A stretch of 64,000 nt of DNA, taken from NCBI GenBank assembly GCA_013398295.1, contig VZSF01006717.1, positions 1,116,001-1,180,000 of the forward strand, written 5' to 3'. Of the stretch, positions 13,746 through 26,700 are shown piece by piece. Numbering within the stretch: position 1 is the first letter of the stretch; each line of letters opens with the position of its first letter. The notes beneath the pieces were generated by a model. The model was not told the DNA's origin, made no database searches, and was given only the letters and a program-made list of their open reading frames with translations. Made by a program: the position numbers and the translations under genes. The stretch comes from Chionis minor. Taxonomy: Eukaryota > Chordata > Aves > Charadriiformes > Chionididae.

Positions 13746-14381
13746 ATGCTGTCATTTATAAATAAGCCATTTATTTATAGATGTACATGAGCTAGATAAG
13801 ACCTGTAAAAACGACACTGTAAGCACTGAGATTCAGAGGGGGTTTTTGCTGCTGAAATGAGGAAAATGGAGTCCTTTGTGGTATTCCCAGCTAAGAGGCA
13901 ATACAATTGTATGCCCTCCTGCTTTTTTGGGCTTTCCTTTGGATGCAGTGCTCTTGAAATTGAGGAACACCTATGCAGGACAGCCACCCCGAACTGCTTT
14001 CTCAATGGGCTGCAGCTTGTCAGTGTCTCTGGGTCTCGGGACAGGGTTAGCTTTACACAGGACTGGCACAGCCAGATGCACCTGCAGGCTCTCCAGGGCC
14101 CTGCCTTCTCCTTCCTTGCCCTCGAAGAAGCCTCCGGCTGTCCCACACAGCCTCCTCGCCCTGACTGCCCCGCTCTCCTCAGCTCCCCGCGGACGGAAGG
14201 CCCGAGCCGAGGCGGCGGGAGGTCCCTCCGCCCCGCGCCTCCTCAGGTGAGGCCGACCCGAAGCGCCGAGCCCAGCAGCTCCCCTCCCGCCTCACCCGCC
14301 GAGCCTGCCCAGCCGCTGCCGCCATTACCCGCCTGCGCCCACCGGCCCCACTTCCAGGGCAGGGCGGAGGCGGGATCCGCC

Positions 14382-14395
14382 GTTGCCATGGCGAC
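14382..14395. promoter_or_regulatory. Near-consensus RFX X-box
   Basis: GTTGCCATGGCGAC fits the X-box consensus except for one base in the second half-site (GGCGAC for GGCAAC). It lies 164 bases before the RSPH9 start codon. A further half-site, GTTGCC, follows at 14410, across a run of C. Confidence 0.65.
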
Positions 14396-14515
14396 CCCCC
14401 CCCCCCGCCGTTGCCAGGGCGCTGACTTTGATTGACGTTCTGGGCCGCTCCCTCCAGCGGAAGCACGTCGTCACCTTTGACCCCAGCAGCGGGGCGCCGG
14501 CCAGCCCGAGCGGCG

Positions 14516-14528
14516 GTTGCCTGGCAAC
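14516..14528. promoter_or_regulatory. Perfect RFX X-box in the RSPH9 promoter
   Basis: GTTGCCTGGCAAC is an exact palindromic X-box: half-sites GTTGCC and GGCAAC with a 1-base spacer. It lies 17 bases upstream of the RSPH9 start codon. RFX factors (RFX2/RFX3, with FOXJ1) drive ciliary genes through this motif, so the site fits the gene's function. Binding is inferred, not shown. Confidence 0.85.
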
Positions 14529-14545
14529 GGCGACGCGGAGCCGCC

Positions 14546-14772
14546 ATGGAGGCGTCGTCGCTCCTCGCCGCGCTGGAGCTGGCGGTCGGAGGCGGCGCGG
14601 GGCTGAGCCCGGAGAAGCGGGCGGCGCTGGGGTCCTCGCTGCTGCTCCTGCAGCGCGACTACCGCTTCGAGCGGGTCTGGTTCTGGGGCTGCATCCAGGG
14701 CGTGCGCGGCGCCTACTACATCGCCGAGGGGCTGGGCCCCGACCGCGCCGCGCCCCGCAGCCGCCTCTACAG
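14546..14772 (+). CDS. RSPH9: RSPH9 coding exon 1
   Basis: This exon encodes residues 1-75 and two bases of codon 76. It opens with [17 protein letters not shown] and contains the WFWGCIQG block typical of the family. The donor is AG|GTGCGG. GC content is very high, in keeping with its place inside the promoter CpG island. Confidence 0.95.
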
Positions 14773-17700
14773 GTGCGGGGGCCGGGCGGGCCGGGCCTCA
14801 CCACCGCTCCGTGCAGGGGACCGGCGCCTCCCTGGGGAGGTGGGGCCGGGGAGGCCCAAACGGCCTCGTGGGGAGAGGAGAGGGGGCTGGGGAGCGGCCG
14901 GGGGTGGGGGGCTGCCTAGCCGTCCGGGAGGGAGCCTTGCTGTGCCCTGAGGGGCCTGGCGAGGCTGCATGGAGCCCTCTTCCTCAAGGGCTCGGGCCTG
15001 CGCCCTGCTTGTCGCTGGCAGCTTGAACTGCATGGAATGGAGCCTCCTGCCACCAGCAACTGAGGAGATGGTGAGGCAGGCTGAGCAGCTGAAGGGCCGT
15101 TTCCAGGGGGATCCTTCTTTTGAGTATGAGTACGCTGAGATAAATGCAGAAGATGCGGAAAGATTGTTTGAAGACGGTAAGGAGGTAAATACAGCAAAAC
15201 GCTTTTGAACTGTCTTTGCTACAGTTGTGTCCCTCACACTGGACAGGTGGTGGCTCCTCCTCGTTTATATTAAGCAGCTTGAGCCTGTGCTTAGGTGGAA
15301 TACACCCAATTTCCTCTTTGCTGTCATCGTGTAGCAATGGCTTCTTGATTGAACTCTTAGTTCAGTTACTCCTGGAGTTAGGCACAGCTCAGAAATATTC
15401 TTTCTCCTTTATGTTTTATTATGCACAATTGGTACAGATCCTTACTGCTGTGTCTGAAGCTTTACAAAGGAACTGCAGGTACCATTCTTTATAACTGACA
15501 AGTCATAAGTAGCTTAACTGAGAGGGAAGAAAGGATGGATGAAGGGGAGTTAATTCTCTGGTGAGTCGAGACTGTCTGTTCCTAGCCACATTCTTACGAG
15601 AAGCATGTTCAATTTGTGGTCTTCCTCTTAGTGCCATTGGGCTCCAAGCTGATGAGTCTGTTGTAGTTTCTATTGTCACTTTGAGTTTATTTTCAGAAAC
15701 AACAATGAGGAAAGCTCTGCCTTTAAAATTTGCCTATTTTTCTTTAAAGCCCGTGATCAAGGAGGAGGCCCGCCTTGTAGCTACGATAGAACAGATAGAC
15801 AGAGCAGTTGGTATCATCCCCCGGGGAGCATTTGTGAAGACTCCTCTTGGGTCTGTGCATGAAAACAGAAACTTTGAAGGTAAATTCTCATTGTCTTTAT
15901 CAGGATCAACTGTACTTTGATCATAAAGGCTGTAAATTAAGATGACTTTTTCGCTAGCTGATGGTTTGATTTCAGGTTTATTTTTTCCTTGGGTAAGATG
16001 AACAGGGAGGAGAGAATCCAGTGCCGCTAATCTTCAGGCGCATGATTCAACTCTGGAAGGTGGGAGGAAAGTCAGTAATGGCTCTGAGTCATTAAACCTG
16101 TAGTTCCATTTGTCTGGTTTGTATAGTTTATGTCAGTGTTTAGTGATTACAGCTGCAGTGAATTCTCCATCTAGATATAGGATGTAACCAAATGGGCCCA
16201 GGTTGGTGGTCTCGACTCAGTGCCCATTTCTTAGCTGGAAGTAGCAGTTAGCGTGGTCTGCAATGCGCAGCATCAGGGAGTACTGCCACCCATTTCTGGC
16301 AAGCCTTTGGTCTTCTGTTGAGCGCATTGGAGAAAGATTGTGATTCTGTCCTATGCTGTGGGCATTAGAGAAACAATTTCTTGCCCATGGCAGGGAGGTT
16401 GAAACTAGATGATCTTTAAGGTCCCTTCCAACCTAAACCATTCTATGATTCTATGAATATGACATTTGATGGTATAATGTACGTTAGCCCAGCTCACTGT
16501 ATTAATGGTCACCAATGGCTGTTTGCAGGTCTTTCTTTGACGGAGGCAAAAAAGTTAAGTTCCTATTTCCATTTTACTGAGCCTGTTAACCTGAAGAATA
16601 AAACCCTGCTGGAAAAGGCTGACCTGGACCCATCCACTGACTTTCTAGACTCTCTGGAGCATGATATCCCACAAGGTAAAGGCAGCAGAATCAAGAGATG
16701 CAATGAGAGGAAAAGCAGTCTTGATTAGCCTGGGAAACTGAGGTGACAAGGTGTGGGTTGCTGTGGAGCCGTTATGCTTGGGAGAAGCTCCTGGGAATCT
16801 GTAAAGGAACTTTATCCTTTACTAAATATTGCACATAAATCCTTTTTTAAAGCAATTATAAACACAATTATAAGATGTAAGTGTAAGTATCAGGGCTGTC
16901 ACATCCTCACAACAGGTCTTCTAACCATACCAGCAGTTACCCATTCTGCCTGAGTGCCATATTCCCTCCTGACTTCTGTAAAGCCTGGGACAGCTGGTGT
17001 CTCTACCAGGAGAGATAACGCCACCAGTGACAAAGGGAATTTATGTGGTTTGAAGTATTTCACACCTCTTGTCCCACCCAGTATTGCTGCTCCTTATCTA
17101 AATGGGCTCTCGTTAACACTGAGCTGATACCTTTGGGACGCTGAATTCAAACTTTCCTTTGATAAACTGTGTTAGAAACGCTGTAGTGTGGAATAATCTG
17201 TACTCCAGCAGGATTACACACTGTAGAAGAAAAAAGGAAGATGTGCATACTGCAGTGTATCTTCAGTTCACATCTCTACGGTTCTCCTGGACAACTGTTA
17301 AATATATTTAAAGCCTCTTCCAGGGATTCCTCTGGCAGGATGTTTCTCTAAAGAGATGAGAATGACGTGTTATTTGTTTCTAACTGCTTTTTGCTGATTT
17401 GCTGCATTTTTTGGATTGGACCAGGTGTTTCCACATCTTGCTGTCTAGAAAGATTCTTGGGACACAATCAGAACATAGGTTTGCTATTTTATTCCTGTCC
17501 TGGAGTAGCAGGATAGAATAGTAGGTGTCCTGTGCCAGATGGAATTGGCTGGAAGGACAATGAATTGCCAGTGCTATAAATAGCTTTTCAGACTTTGTAA
17601 CATATATATACGCACACACATACATATACACACACACAATCTTTCCTTTGGCAAAAAAGAACTGAGAATGAAGCTAGTGAGCTCCTGCCTGAATTCTGAA

Positions 17701-20700
17701 CATTTTTGACTGTTCAGAGCATAAACAACGCTAAAATCTACACCATTGTTCAACTTACTGGGAGTGTCCTTGCTGCAGTCATTTTCTAGAGGTGTTGTCT
17801 GGAGAGACTGCACTTTTTTACATACACAGACTCATTAAGTTGTCCCTTTTGACTCAAAAAGGAGTATTGCAAGGGAGGTTAGGTCCTAGATAACTCCTAA
17901 GAAAATGTTAGCTGCAGTTTCATATAGTAGTTCAAGCATTGCTGCTGTTTGTTTTTTTTTCCTCCCGCTCTTGTTTTCTAGAGTTTGTGGAAGGGAGATT
18001 TTTTGTGAAGCCTGAAACCACAGAGCCACTGTAGCAGGACAAAAATCTGCCACGCTTTCTATGTTCCCAGTAGAAAATAAGCTCCAAGGGCTAACAGCCT
18101 GAAGGCTGATTTGCATCACAGAGCAGGTTTTAGCCACCTTCAGTTGTGATGGGGGAATGGTACCTTCAAAGATTACAGATCTCCTACTGCAGTATTTCTC
18201 ATCTAGTTCAAGGGACCAGGCAACTGGCAGGTCATGCTGTATGTTAGACATGAACATCAACGCGGCAGTTTTGTGGAAGTCTTTAAATCAAATTTGACTT
18301 GGCAGATTGAACGTGCAGCTCAGGTGTGCCACTGTCACATTTGTCTTCCTGTGGCAACCTGCAGCCCCTTCCTGAGAGGCTGTTGCTGTTAGTGCAGATC
18401 TCAGTCTCCTCAAAAAAAAGACACCTCTCAAAGACTACCTGAGCTTGTGTGCTTCTTGATGAAAGAGAAGATTCATCGTGGTGCCTGTGCACCTCTAGCT
18501 GTACCATCCTCTTTTTTTGGACTGAACCTGGGGATTGGTGGAATGAGCTTGTCAGGCGAAGGAAGTAAGACAGAAACTGGTTACAGGATCAGCAAGGGAT
18601 GTAGCCTCTCTAATTGCACTTTATCACATGCAGATTGGAGTGCAGACATTAAAGAAAGATCAATTCACCCCCCTTTAACAAGCATTCAGGTGGCCTCAAG
18701 TACTGGTTGCTTGTGAAAATGGCGNCACAGGCTTTCTGCTGATTTTATCAGCATGGCTCTGCCAAAGTCACTCACTCCTGGTTGCAAGGCACTCAGACTC
18801 TGGTTCTTGGATTACCTTCCTTCAGCTCTGCCAGTGCATGTTTGTCCTGATCCAGAGCAGACAGTGCTTTTTCTATTTCCTGACATTTTGTTCATAGCTC
18901 TGGCACATCCCCTCATTTTGACCTGAAGCTTTTCTTGCCTTTCCTGGCTAGATCCTCTCTTGAACAGTTATTGTCAGAGCAGAAGTAGGAATTACCAAAT
19001 CTATTACATCTAGAATTGTGACTGAAGCCAGAATTGTCTCTGCCCTCAAAAAACACAAAAAGTGGACTGAGGGTGAGTGACATCTGAGTGATGCTCCCAG
19101 CCTACATTGGCTAGAGTTCCCTAAGCATCTTGAAAAGACCTAAAGAACAAGACCGATGGATTAAGAGCTGATTTTAACCTGTCTAAAAGTAACAACTCTG
19201 TTGGAATACTTTATTAATTGGAGACTGAGTATCTTTGATGGCTCTCAGGGGGGTAACTGTCATAAAATGTATGGTGTGTCATTCTAGGAGAGCAGAGGTG
19301 TCTTGCAGAATGGAAAGTTGGAGGCAGAGAGAAGATTTTATATGACAGCTGAGAGGTGGAAAGAAAGGAAGTTAAAACTGGGTTGAATAAAGGAAACAAT
19401 GGTAGAAGCAGAGTTTTGTGCAAGATTGGAAAACCTGGAGTTTTGTAACAAAACTGCCACCCTTATCTTTAACAGTGATATCTGTGGTGATTGCAGGTTC
19501 CAGATTCTGTCTGTGTGTCTATCTATATGGCTATCTGTGCATTTTAAGAGTACAGAATATGTTGCTGCTCCTCCCCTAACCATATTGTGAGTCGTCCTGT
19601 TTTTTCTTGGTGTCTCAGATACCAGAGGGAAGTGACCGCGAGACTGCTTTTATTAAAAAAAATAGATTTTTTTAATGATTGTAGAGAAAAGTGGGAGAAT
19701 GTGATCCCTGTCTCAAAAGCAAATGCAGTCGGTTTATTCCCTTTAAAATCTCCAGCTCTATGAGCCAAACTCATGAATTTGAGTGGTCTGACTCATGATT
19801 TTTGAACGTGGAGGGGTTGCGATACTGATCTTCTGTCACCACAGTATCGGATCATGTAATGCTTCATTCTGATCCAAATGGCCAGCTGGCCAGAATGTTG
19901 CATGCTGGGATCTGTAGGTTTTGCTAGCCATATGTCTGCATTAAAGATAAGCTTGTTTGCTCTAGTCTAAGCAGACAATCTGCTCAACTTTATGCACAAT
20001 TAGATGTAGCCTTTCAGCTGTTGGCAGATTGCCAGCGTGGTCCTTTCTGCTGCATGGAGTTCGGCACCCTGGGCGATAGCATTTCAGGAACTAGAGTTGT
20101 GGCAATTTTACATGTGCTTTTAGATAATGGAGTGGCAAAGTAAATAGCAATAATTCCTAGCATGCCTACAGTATTTTCATTTGATGACCTAATGTTGTGT
20201 AGATATGAAATAATAGTCACTTGTCAGGCATTGGCATGATGGGGAGAGTGAGAATGGAGGGGGAAGGATGATTTTACTGTGACCATGGTCAGGCAATGCT
20301 ACATTCTGCAAGGGTAAAGAAAGGGGATGGGAGAAAGCCTAAGGTACTAGTCTAGAATGGAAGGCTTGGGAGGAAGCAAAATAGGGCATTTATTCAGTTC
20401 TTGGGTGCTTTCAAACTACTGTTCAGAAAAGCAATAACTTGACTCTGAAGGTTTGTTACAGATTACTGACTCAGATCGCTTTGATATGGAGATAAGGGAC
20501 ACCAACAGGGCATTGTTAAAAACTGATGCGGGAGGAGAGGTACGTCAGAGGCAAAGGGAAAGAAAAATGTAGATAGGAAAAGATACGAGTGGAAATAGGA
20601 TTTCTATGAGAAGAGTTTATTCAAAAGTCATGACTCCCAGTCAAGAAATTGCTGCTTTTGGCTAAAAGCCCACCACAGTTCACTGGTGGAGTAAAAGTAG

Positions 20701-23700
20701 GATTTAGAATTTAAAAAAAAAAAAAAAAGGAAATACAGGAAGTTGGGAACATTTGATATAAATTTGAGTTGTTAATGAGTAGAAAATGACAAAGGAAACC
20801 AGGATAACCTGAAATAATCCATGACAACTATAAGGAGGATTTTTTCAAGTATACTGAGAGGAAAAGAAAACATAGTAATGATACTGGAAACTGCCCCTAA
20901 ATGGTGTTGGTAAAAAGGCTTTTAAGAATGTGGAAAGTCAGAAATACTCAGTAGTTTTTTTCTGGTTTTTTTTGGAAAGAATATTGACTCACATCAAATG
21001 AAGACCAAAAAAAATACTGTTTCAGACAGTTTTCAGACTATTTGCTCAGGAAGGATAGAGTTAGGCAACCTTTTTGTCAAAAAAACAAAATGGCAGAGCC
21101 AGATAGGTTACGCCTGAATTCATTATCTCAGGATACTTGTGGTATACTTATGATGCTAACCTTTAATAAATCCCAGCATTAAAGAAATAGTCCCCTAAAC
21201 TTATCTTTATTAGGCGCTGTGCTTAATCAGAGAATGGGTGTATTTCTGGAAGGAGTCAGAAGGAGCTTTGGCTGGGACCAGTGGCAGTACTAATATTCTT
21301 CAACTTATTTGCAAATGATCTAGAAGTAAAGGATTGGTGGAGAGACAAATAATGACAAGAGCAAGAGGGCTACAGAGATCTGCTAAACAGGGCTTACTTA
21401 AATAAAGTTCATTTTGGTGCAGCTACCTGCAAAATCATGTATTGAAGAGCAGGGACTGGAAGCCAGACTTGTATTCTGGAAGCTGTGGCTCTGAAAGGAA
21501 ATCCAGGCACAACCCATCAGTCCAATCCTGCGACTTAAAAGGCTAATATGATCTGTAGATGTATAAACAAGGGCGTAGCAAATAGGAACAAGGAGATGAC
21601 TTTATTTTTGCATATACTTAGTGGAATCAGAACTGGATTACTGCACACTGCAAAACTGGAGAGTTGCAGAAAAGACCCACAAAATGATTCAAGGGCCGGA
21701 GAGACATAAACAGTTCAGTCTGTTTATCTTACAGAAAAGAATATGAGAATGACTGTATTATGCTGTGTAAATAATTCATGGAGTTTAAGTATTGGGTACT
21801 GACGATCTATTTAGTATAGCAGTGAAAGGCATAACAGGAAGAAGCAGCTGAAAATTAGCCAGAAAAACTAAAATGAAAGATTAGGTAAAAATTTTAACAG
21901 TGAAATGTTTACCAGCTAGCAAGTGCAATGGATGAGTCTATGTCTCTTGATATCTTAGCATCATGCTGGATGTCTTCCTGGGAATTGTGTTTTAGTCAAA
22001 AGCAAATATAAGTTGCTAGTCCCAGACATGTGTAACTGAATTCAGTTTAATGGGCAGTGGTATGTAGGAATCCAGAACAGATGATTTCCTGGTATGCCTG
22101 GCTGTAAACTTGACGACAGCTGTGGAGGGTGATGTTTAGCTTGGGCTTCTTCATTGTCAGTGACATTTAGGTTAGATATTAGGAAGAAATTCTTTACTGT
22201 GAGGGTGGAGAGACACTGGAACAGGTTGCCCAGGAAGTTGTGGATGCCCCATCCCTAGCAGTGTTCAAGGCCAGGTTGGATGAGGCTTTGAGTAACCTGG
22301 TCTAGTGAGAGGTGTCCCTGCCCATGGCAGGGGGGTTGGAACTAGATGATCTTTAATCTCCCTTCCAACCTAAACCATTCTATGTTTCTGTGAATAAAAC
22401 AAAGGTAACAATGGGTTACTGAGACAGTGACTTTAAGCGTGGGACTCTCAGTACAGCTGGCTTTGCTTCCTGAACTATCAAGCATGAGGCCTCAAAAGAG
22501 GACTGAGAAGATTCCTGACTTATCGCTGTCCATTGTGGGGGGTAAACTGGGGAGCCAAGACCTCACAGATGTAATTGCTGACTCTGTAGTGCTGGGAGAG
22601 ATTTTATAGCATTGTTCTAAATGGGTATACAGTGGCAGGGTAGATCACAGTGAGTCTTGTCTACTTGCTGTTTCAAGATTCAGCTAGAGGAGGAGGAGAT
22701 TTTGGCTCCTTTACCATTTCGACTGTGGAGGAAGTGACAGCCACTCAGTCTGTAGCTCTGTTTCTTCACCTGAAAGTGCAGTGTTTTTAGAGCATTCCTT
22801 ATACAGCATTACAAAAGGATTTGTGGCTATTTCCTTGGCTGAATACTTTGGGCACTAGCCTTTCTGTTAGCTTGCTGAACAGTAGCCTGGGTTAGAACAC
22901 TAACCTCCTGTCCCCTGAGCTTCATTAGCACATTCTTTATTGGTTTAGCAAAAACTAGTGCTTAATGGGCTCTTAAAGATGGAGAGGTTGCATTTCTAAG
23001 TGGGAGATAGTTTCCTTTGGCTGCTCTCAAGGGCCATTTTGGTAGCCCCATCTTGGCTGCCCCAAAAGCCCAGGTGCTAGAAGTGAAGGAAGAAGGCCAG
23101 GAGACACAAACCTGCTTTATCTCCATGCATTAGCAGAGCTAATTAACTCCCTTTCGACCCGCCCCNTCAGCCTCCGTCTCCAGCCATTTGAAGAGGCTGT
23201 GTCTGCAGAGGTATTTACAACCCCCAGCAAGCCAGCAGAGAGCAAGTCGGGCGTTATCAGGGCTCTAAGACAAATGGCTGCCTATCTCCCCAGTGGCCTT
23301 GCAAAATCCAGCAAAGTGCTATGCTGTGCTGGCCACCTACTTTCACCCAGCCTCCCTTCTCTGCTAACATTTCACAGATGTGACCTGAGCCCTCCTCTTT
23401 CATTGCTTAACAATAAGCAGCACCTCCCCAGCTCTGTGAAAACTGAGAGCAAGAGCACTTTACTTCTTAGCCTGCCAAGAGCCACACGGGGACAAGGCTT
23501 TTCAAGCTGTCTCACTGAAATCCAAACTAAAAGACCCATAATGAATGAGAGGGCAGTGCTTCGTGTTAGCAAGGCTGAAAAGAGGTAGCCAAAATGTAAA
23601 CCGAAATACCTAGTGTAGCTCACAGCTATCCTTGTTCTTGGTTAGGAGAGGTGATCCTTAGGCTAGCTGAATGTGTGAAACTGAGCTACAGTATCCCATG

Positions 23701-26700
23701 GAGTTACCTGACATTTATACAAGTGGTTTTGACAAACAAGCTTTATAACACAGTGGTAGAGGAGTGGGACGTTTCAGACGTGGGAATTGAAACGAATAGC
23801 TGGCTCAGTGGGTTATTAGTTGGTACCTGAATTTGTCTTAAAACTGAAGTCAACTATCCCTAGAAATAATTCTAGGATGGCTGTAGCTGCTACCTTCCAG
23901 CAGGGCGCACTATGGTGCCAGCATTGTCAGTGCTGAGCACAGAAAAGGAAACCACAGAAAACTAAAATGAGAAAGAAAAGCACCAGGAGCAGCATCAAAT
24001 TGAGGAGAAGGTATGGCCTGAGTTTTCAGACTGTGTGGGGTATACTGACCTCCTGAACTGTAGGTATGGAGAAGAGACTCTGTCCCTTTCAAGCTTAGGC
24101 AATTTCTGGAATGGTCACTGCACTTCTCAATAGCTTTCTTAGCATCCTTAGCGATCACAGGCATGCAACGGGCGTACACAAATACATAAGCATGTATCCT
24201 ACATCCTTCAAAAGTGGAGACATTCTTTATTTTGCTAGTGATGTGTGGACTGGAGAGCCTTTAGAAGCTGTTATGGCTACTCCTGCAGTGATCCAAGAGA
24301 GCTGCTTAAGAGCAATTCAAGATGTCTCTCCTACAGCTGGGGTGCTGCCCGCTCAGGAGTTCAAGATCGGACTGGAGTCTTTTGTGTGGCAGCACAGCAG
24401 GAGGACTCCAGAGTCAGATAGTATTGTAACTTTTGACTGGCTCTGTGGTCTGCTTTGATTTCTGGAAAGGAATCGGTTTTCCTTGAGCTTTGTGTCTGTG
24501 GGTAATAAAGCAGTGCATTCACTGCTTTTGGGTCCTAGGTCTATATCACCTCAAGGGTCTTGTTTAGTCAGAGGTCTTGGATGAATTTATAGTGGAGCAG
24601 GGCTGCCCATCAACCGAGAGCTGTGGTGGAGTCCTTTGCCCTCCTGAGTGCTGCAGTGAAAGAATGAGGACAGAAGCAGAGCCTTCATAGCAACTTTCCA
24701 GGGATTGTATTTAAAGATTTTTCCCTCCTCAGTAAAAGAAATCATTGCCCACCCTGTCTCCATTTCAGCTCCTGGTTCACTGGACATGAAAAGGAGATGA
24801 GCTTCTCGCTGAACTGAAGGGAAATGCTGGTAAAGCCTCTTAGAACTGGAAGTTGTAGTTTTACCATCGTATCAGTCAGCCTTGGCCTAACCCTTTCTCT
24901 AGGGAATGATGAAAAATTACTTGCAGGGGAAAGCCTAGGGCAGTCTATGTGTCACTGAAGTCAGAATGAGGTCAGCTTTTGCTAGTAGTGATCTGTTTCT
25001 GAAGGGGCTCCACATAAGGAGTGGCAGCTTCTGCCTGCGCAGCAGTTGGTATTGGTGCCGGCCCTGCCTATAGCTTTTCTTTGCCATTTGCTGCCCCTTT
25101 GGCCGTAGAACTTTTGCAGAAAGAGAGTCAACAGGCATTGCACACAAATATCACAGGGACTGAAATTCTGCATGCTGAAGGGGTGTGTGGCTGTCTGTAG
25201 AGGGAAAAGGACAAGGGACAATTGATCTATGGGTATATTTGTACAGCAGTTGTGCTGTGCAGAGATAGCTAGGCTATCCCAGGCACTAGAAGATGCTTAG
25301 CCATCTTTAGTGTGCAGAATTAGCTTGAATATCAACACAACTGCACTGTGCTGTGTGGATATGCTCAGTGAGATGGCCTTCTCAGAAACGGTAAACTTCA
25401 GGTAATTTGGGCTGGAATTTGTATCTAGTTTACTATGAAAACATTGATGGTTTATAATCTGTGCCATCTGTTCCTCATCCTAAACCCTTTTAACTAGTCC
25501 TGCTAATTTGATGATGAGGTAAGAAGTACAACTGGGGGACTGACAGGGCTTGTATCCTTGCCCCTCTTGCAGGAGAGGGAACTGGATTGTGCTCTAAGCA
25601 TTCGGCAGGTTTTGAATCCCAGCATCGACTGCTTTCTGTTCTCTCAGAATTCAGAGATCAATGTGAGGTTCTTTGCCCCTAATCCAGCCACTGTTCATCA
25701 TTATCACCTCCTCAAAGTGGCCAGTGCTTTGTTATCAGGAGAGGCAAAATCTTACAAGGTGGCCATAATCTCCTGTGAGAGTCAGACAGATATTCTCCCG
25801 TGGGTAAGAAAGTGACAGTGACCGAAAGCTCTAGGGGGAAGCAGGCTAGAACAAAGCTGTCCATTGCATCCTTTCATCAAACTGTTAATCTTTCTTTCAA
25901 AGACATCACATTTGTTTGGTGACAAAAGCCCCAAAGAAGCTGAATTGAGCCTGAAATCCTGTAGCAAGATTTAGAGGAAGCGTCTTTCATTCAGAGCAGG
26001 GAGGGGCGAGAGACTCCTTCTTTTTCTTCCTACCAACCAATGGGCTCACAGAAGCCCGCGAAGGTGACGGATTAATGCAGGGGCTCCCCAGGTAGATGCT
26101 ACGTGACTCCTGGCACGCTCCAAAAACGTTTCCACAGCGACCAGCTGAACAAGAAATAGGGAGTATGATGGGATCCAGCATAAACTTGTGCTTTGAAAGG
26201 AGGGTGCTTTGCCACTCTTGAGAGATTTCTAAATTTACTACACAAGACCCAAAATACAATGATCTGTATTATAGTTGTCAGAATCCAAATAGCAGGAATT
26301 TTAATAATTTTCTCTGATTCCTTTTAAGTTTTCATTGCATATTGCCTTGCTATTTCCTCTAGTGCACAGCCCCATTCCAAATCTTTGTTCTGGATGTTTT
26401 CCGTGCAAAGTCTGCATCCTTTTCTTAACAAAAACAACCGAAAAAAAAAAAAGGGAAAAGGATTCTAGCTCTATTTTAATTACCAAGTGGATTTAGGTCT
26501 AAAAGGGCAAACTAACTGGGCTGTACGGGAGGCTGTAATTTGATGTGTATTACTTCTGTGCTAGCTTTTTCAGTCCTTCCCATCCTCTGCTGCTCATTTA
26601 TGTCTGTGTATTGTCCCTTCTTTTGTGTTGGCATTGCTGGCTGTGCAGACAGATTCCAGCTGGAAAAATAACTTTATTTTTGGCTAGACTATTTTTCAGC

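Larger units (their letters stand above)
1..14169. other. Intergenic region upstream of RSPH9
   Basis: No exon set or recognisable protein was found on either strand. The open frames present are short, lack homology I can name and mostly overlap frames on the other strand. Apart from the SINE relics at 3270 and 13655 and two unidentified exon-like stretches (8283-8374 on the plus strand; 10955-11794 on the minus strand, discussed in findings), I see nothing to annotate. Confidence 0.6.
14170..14960. promoter_or_regulatory. RSPH9: CpG island and promoter of RSPH9
   Basis: This is a sharp rise in GC and CpG content compared with the flanking DNA, covering the upstream region, exon 1 and most of intron 1. 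No TATA box is evident. It contains a cluster of RFX-type X-boxes (annotated separately), a CRE-like TGACGTTC at 14433, and a 12-base C tract at 14395-14406. The transcription start cannot be placed from sequence alone. Confidence 0.85.

Noticed and set aside
13857..14919. Long frames of 120-190 codons on both strands near the RSPH9 promoter
   Set aside because: CpG-island sequence has few stop codons. Only the RSPH9 exon 1 frame from 14546 has conserved protein content.
24111..24458. 115-codon plus-strand frame in RSPH9 intron 4
   Set aside because: No convincing splice sites at its edges and no recognisable family. Similar frames are expected by chance over 18 kb.
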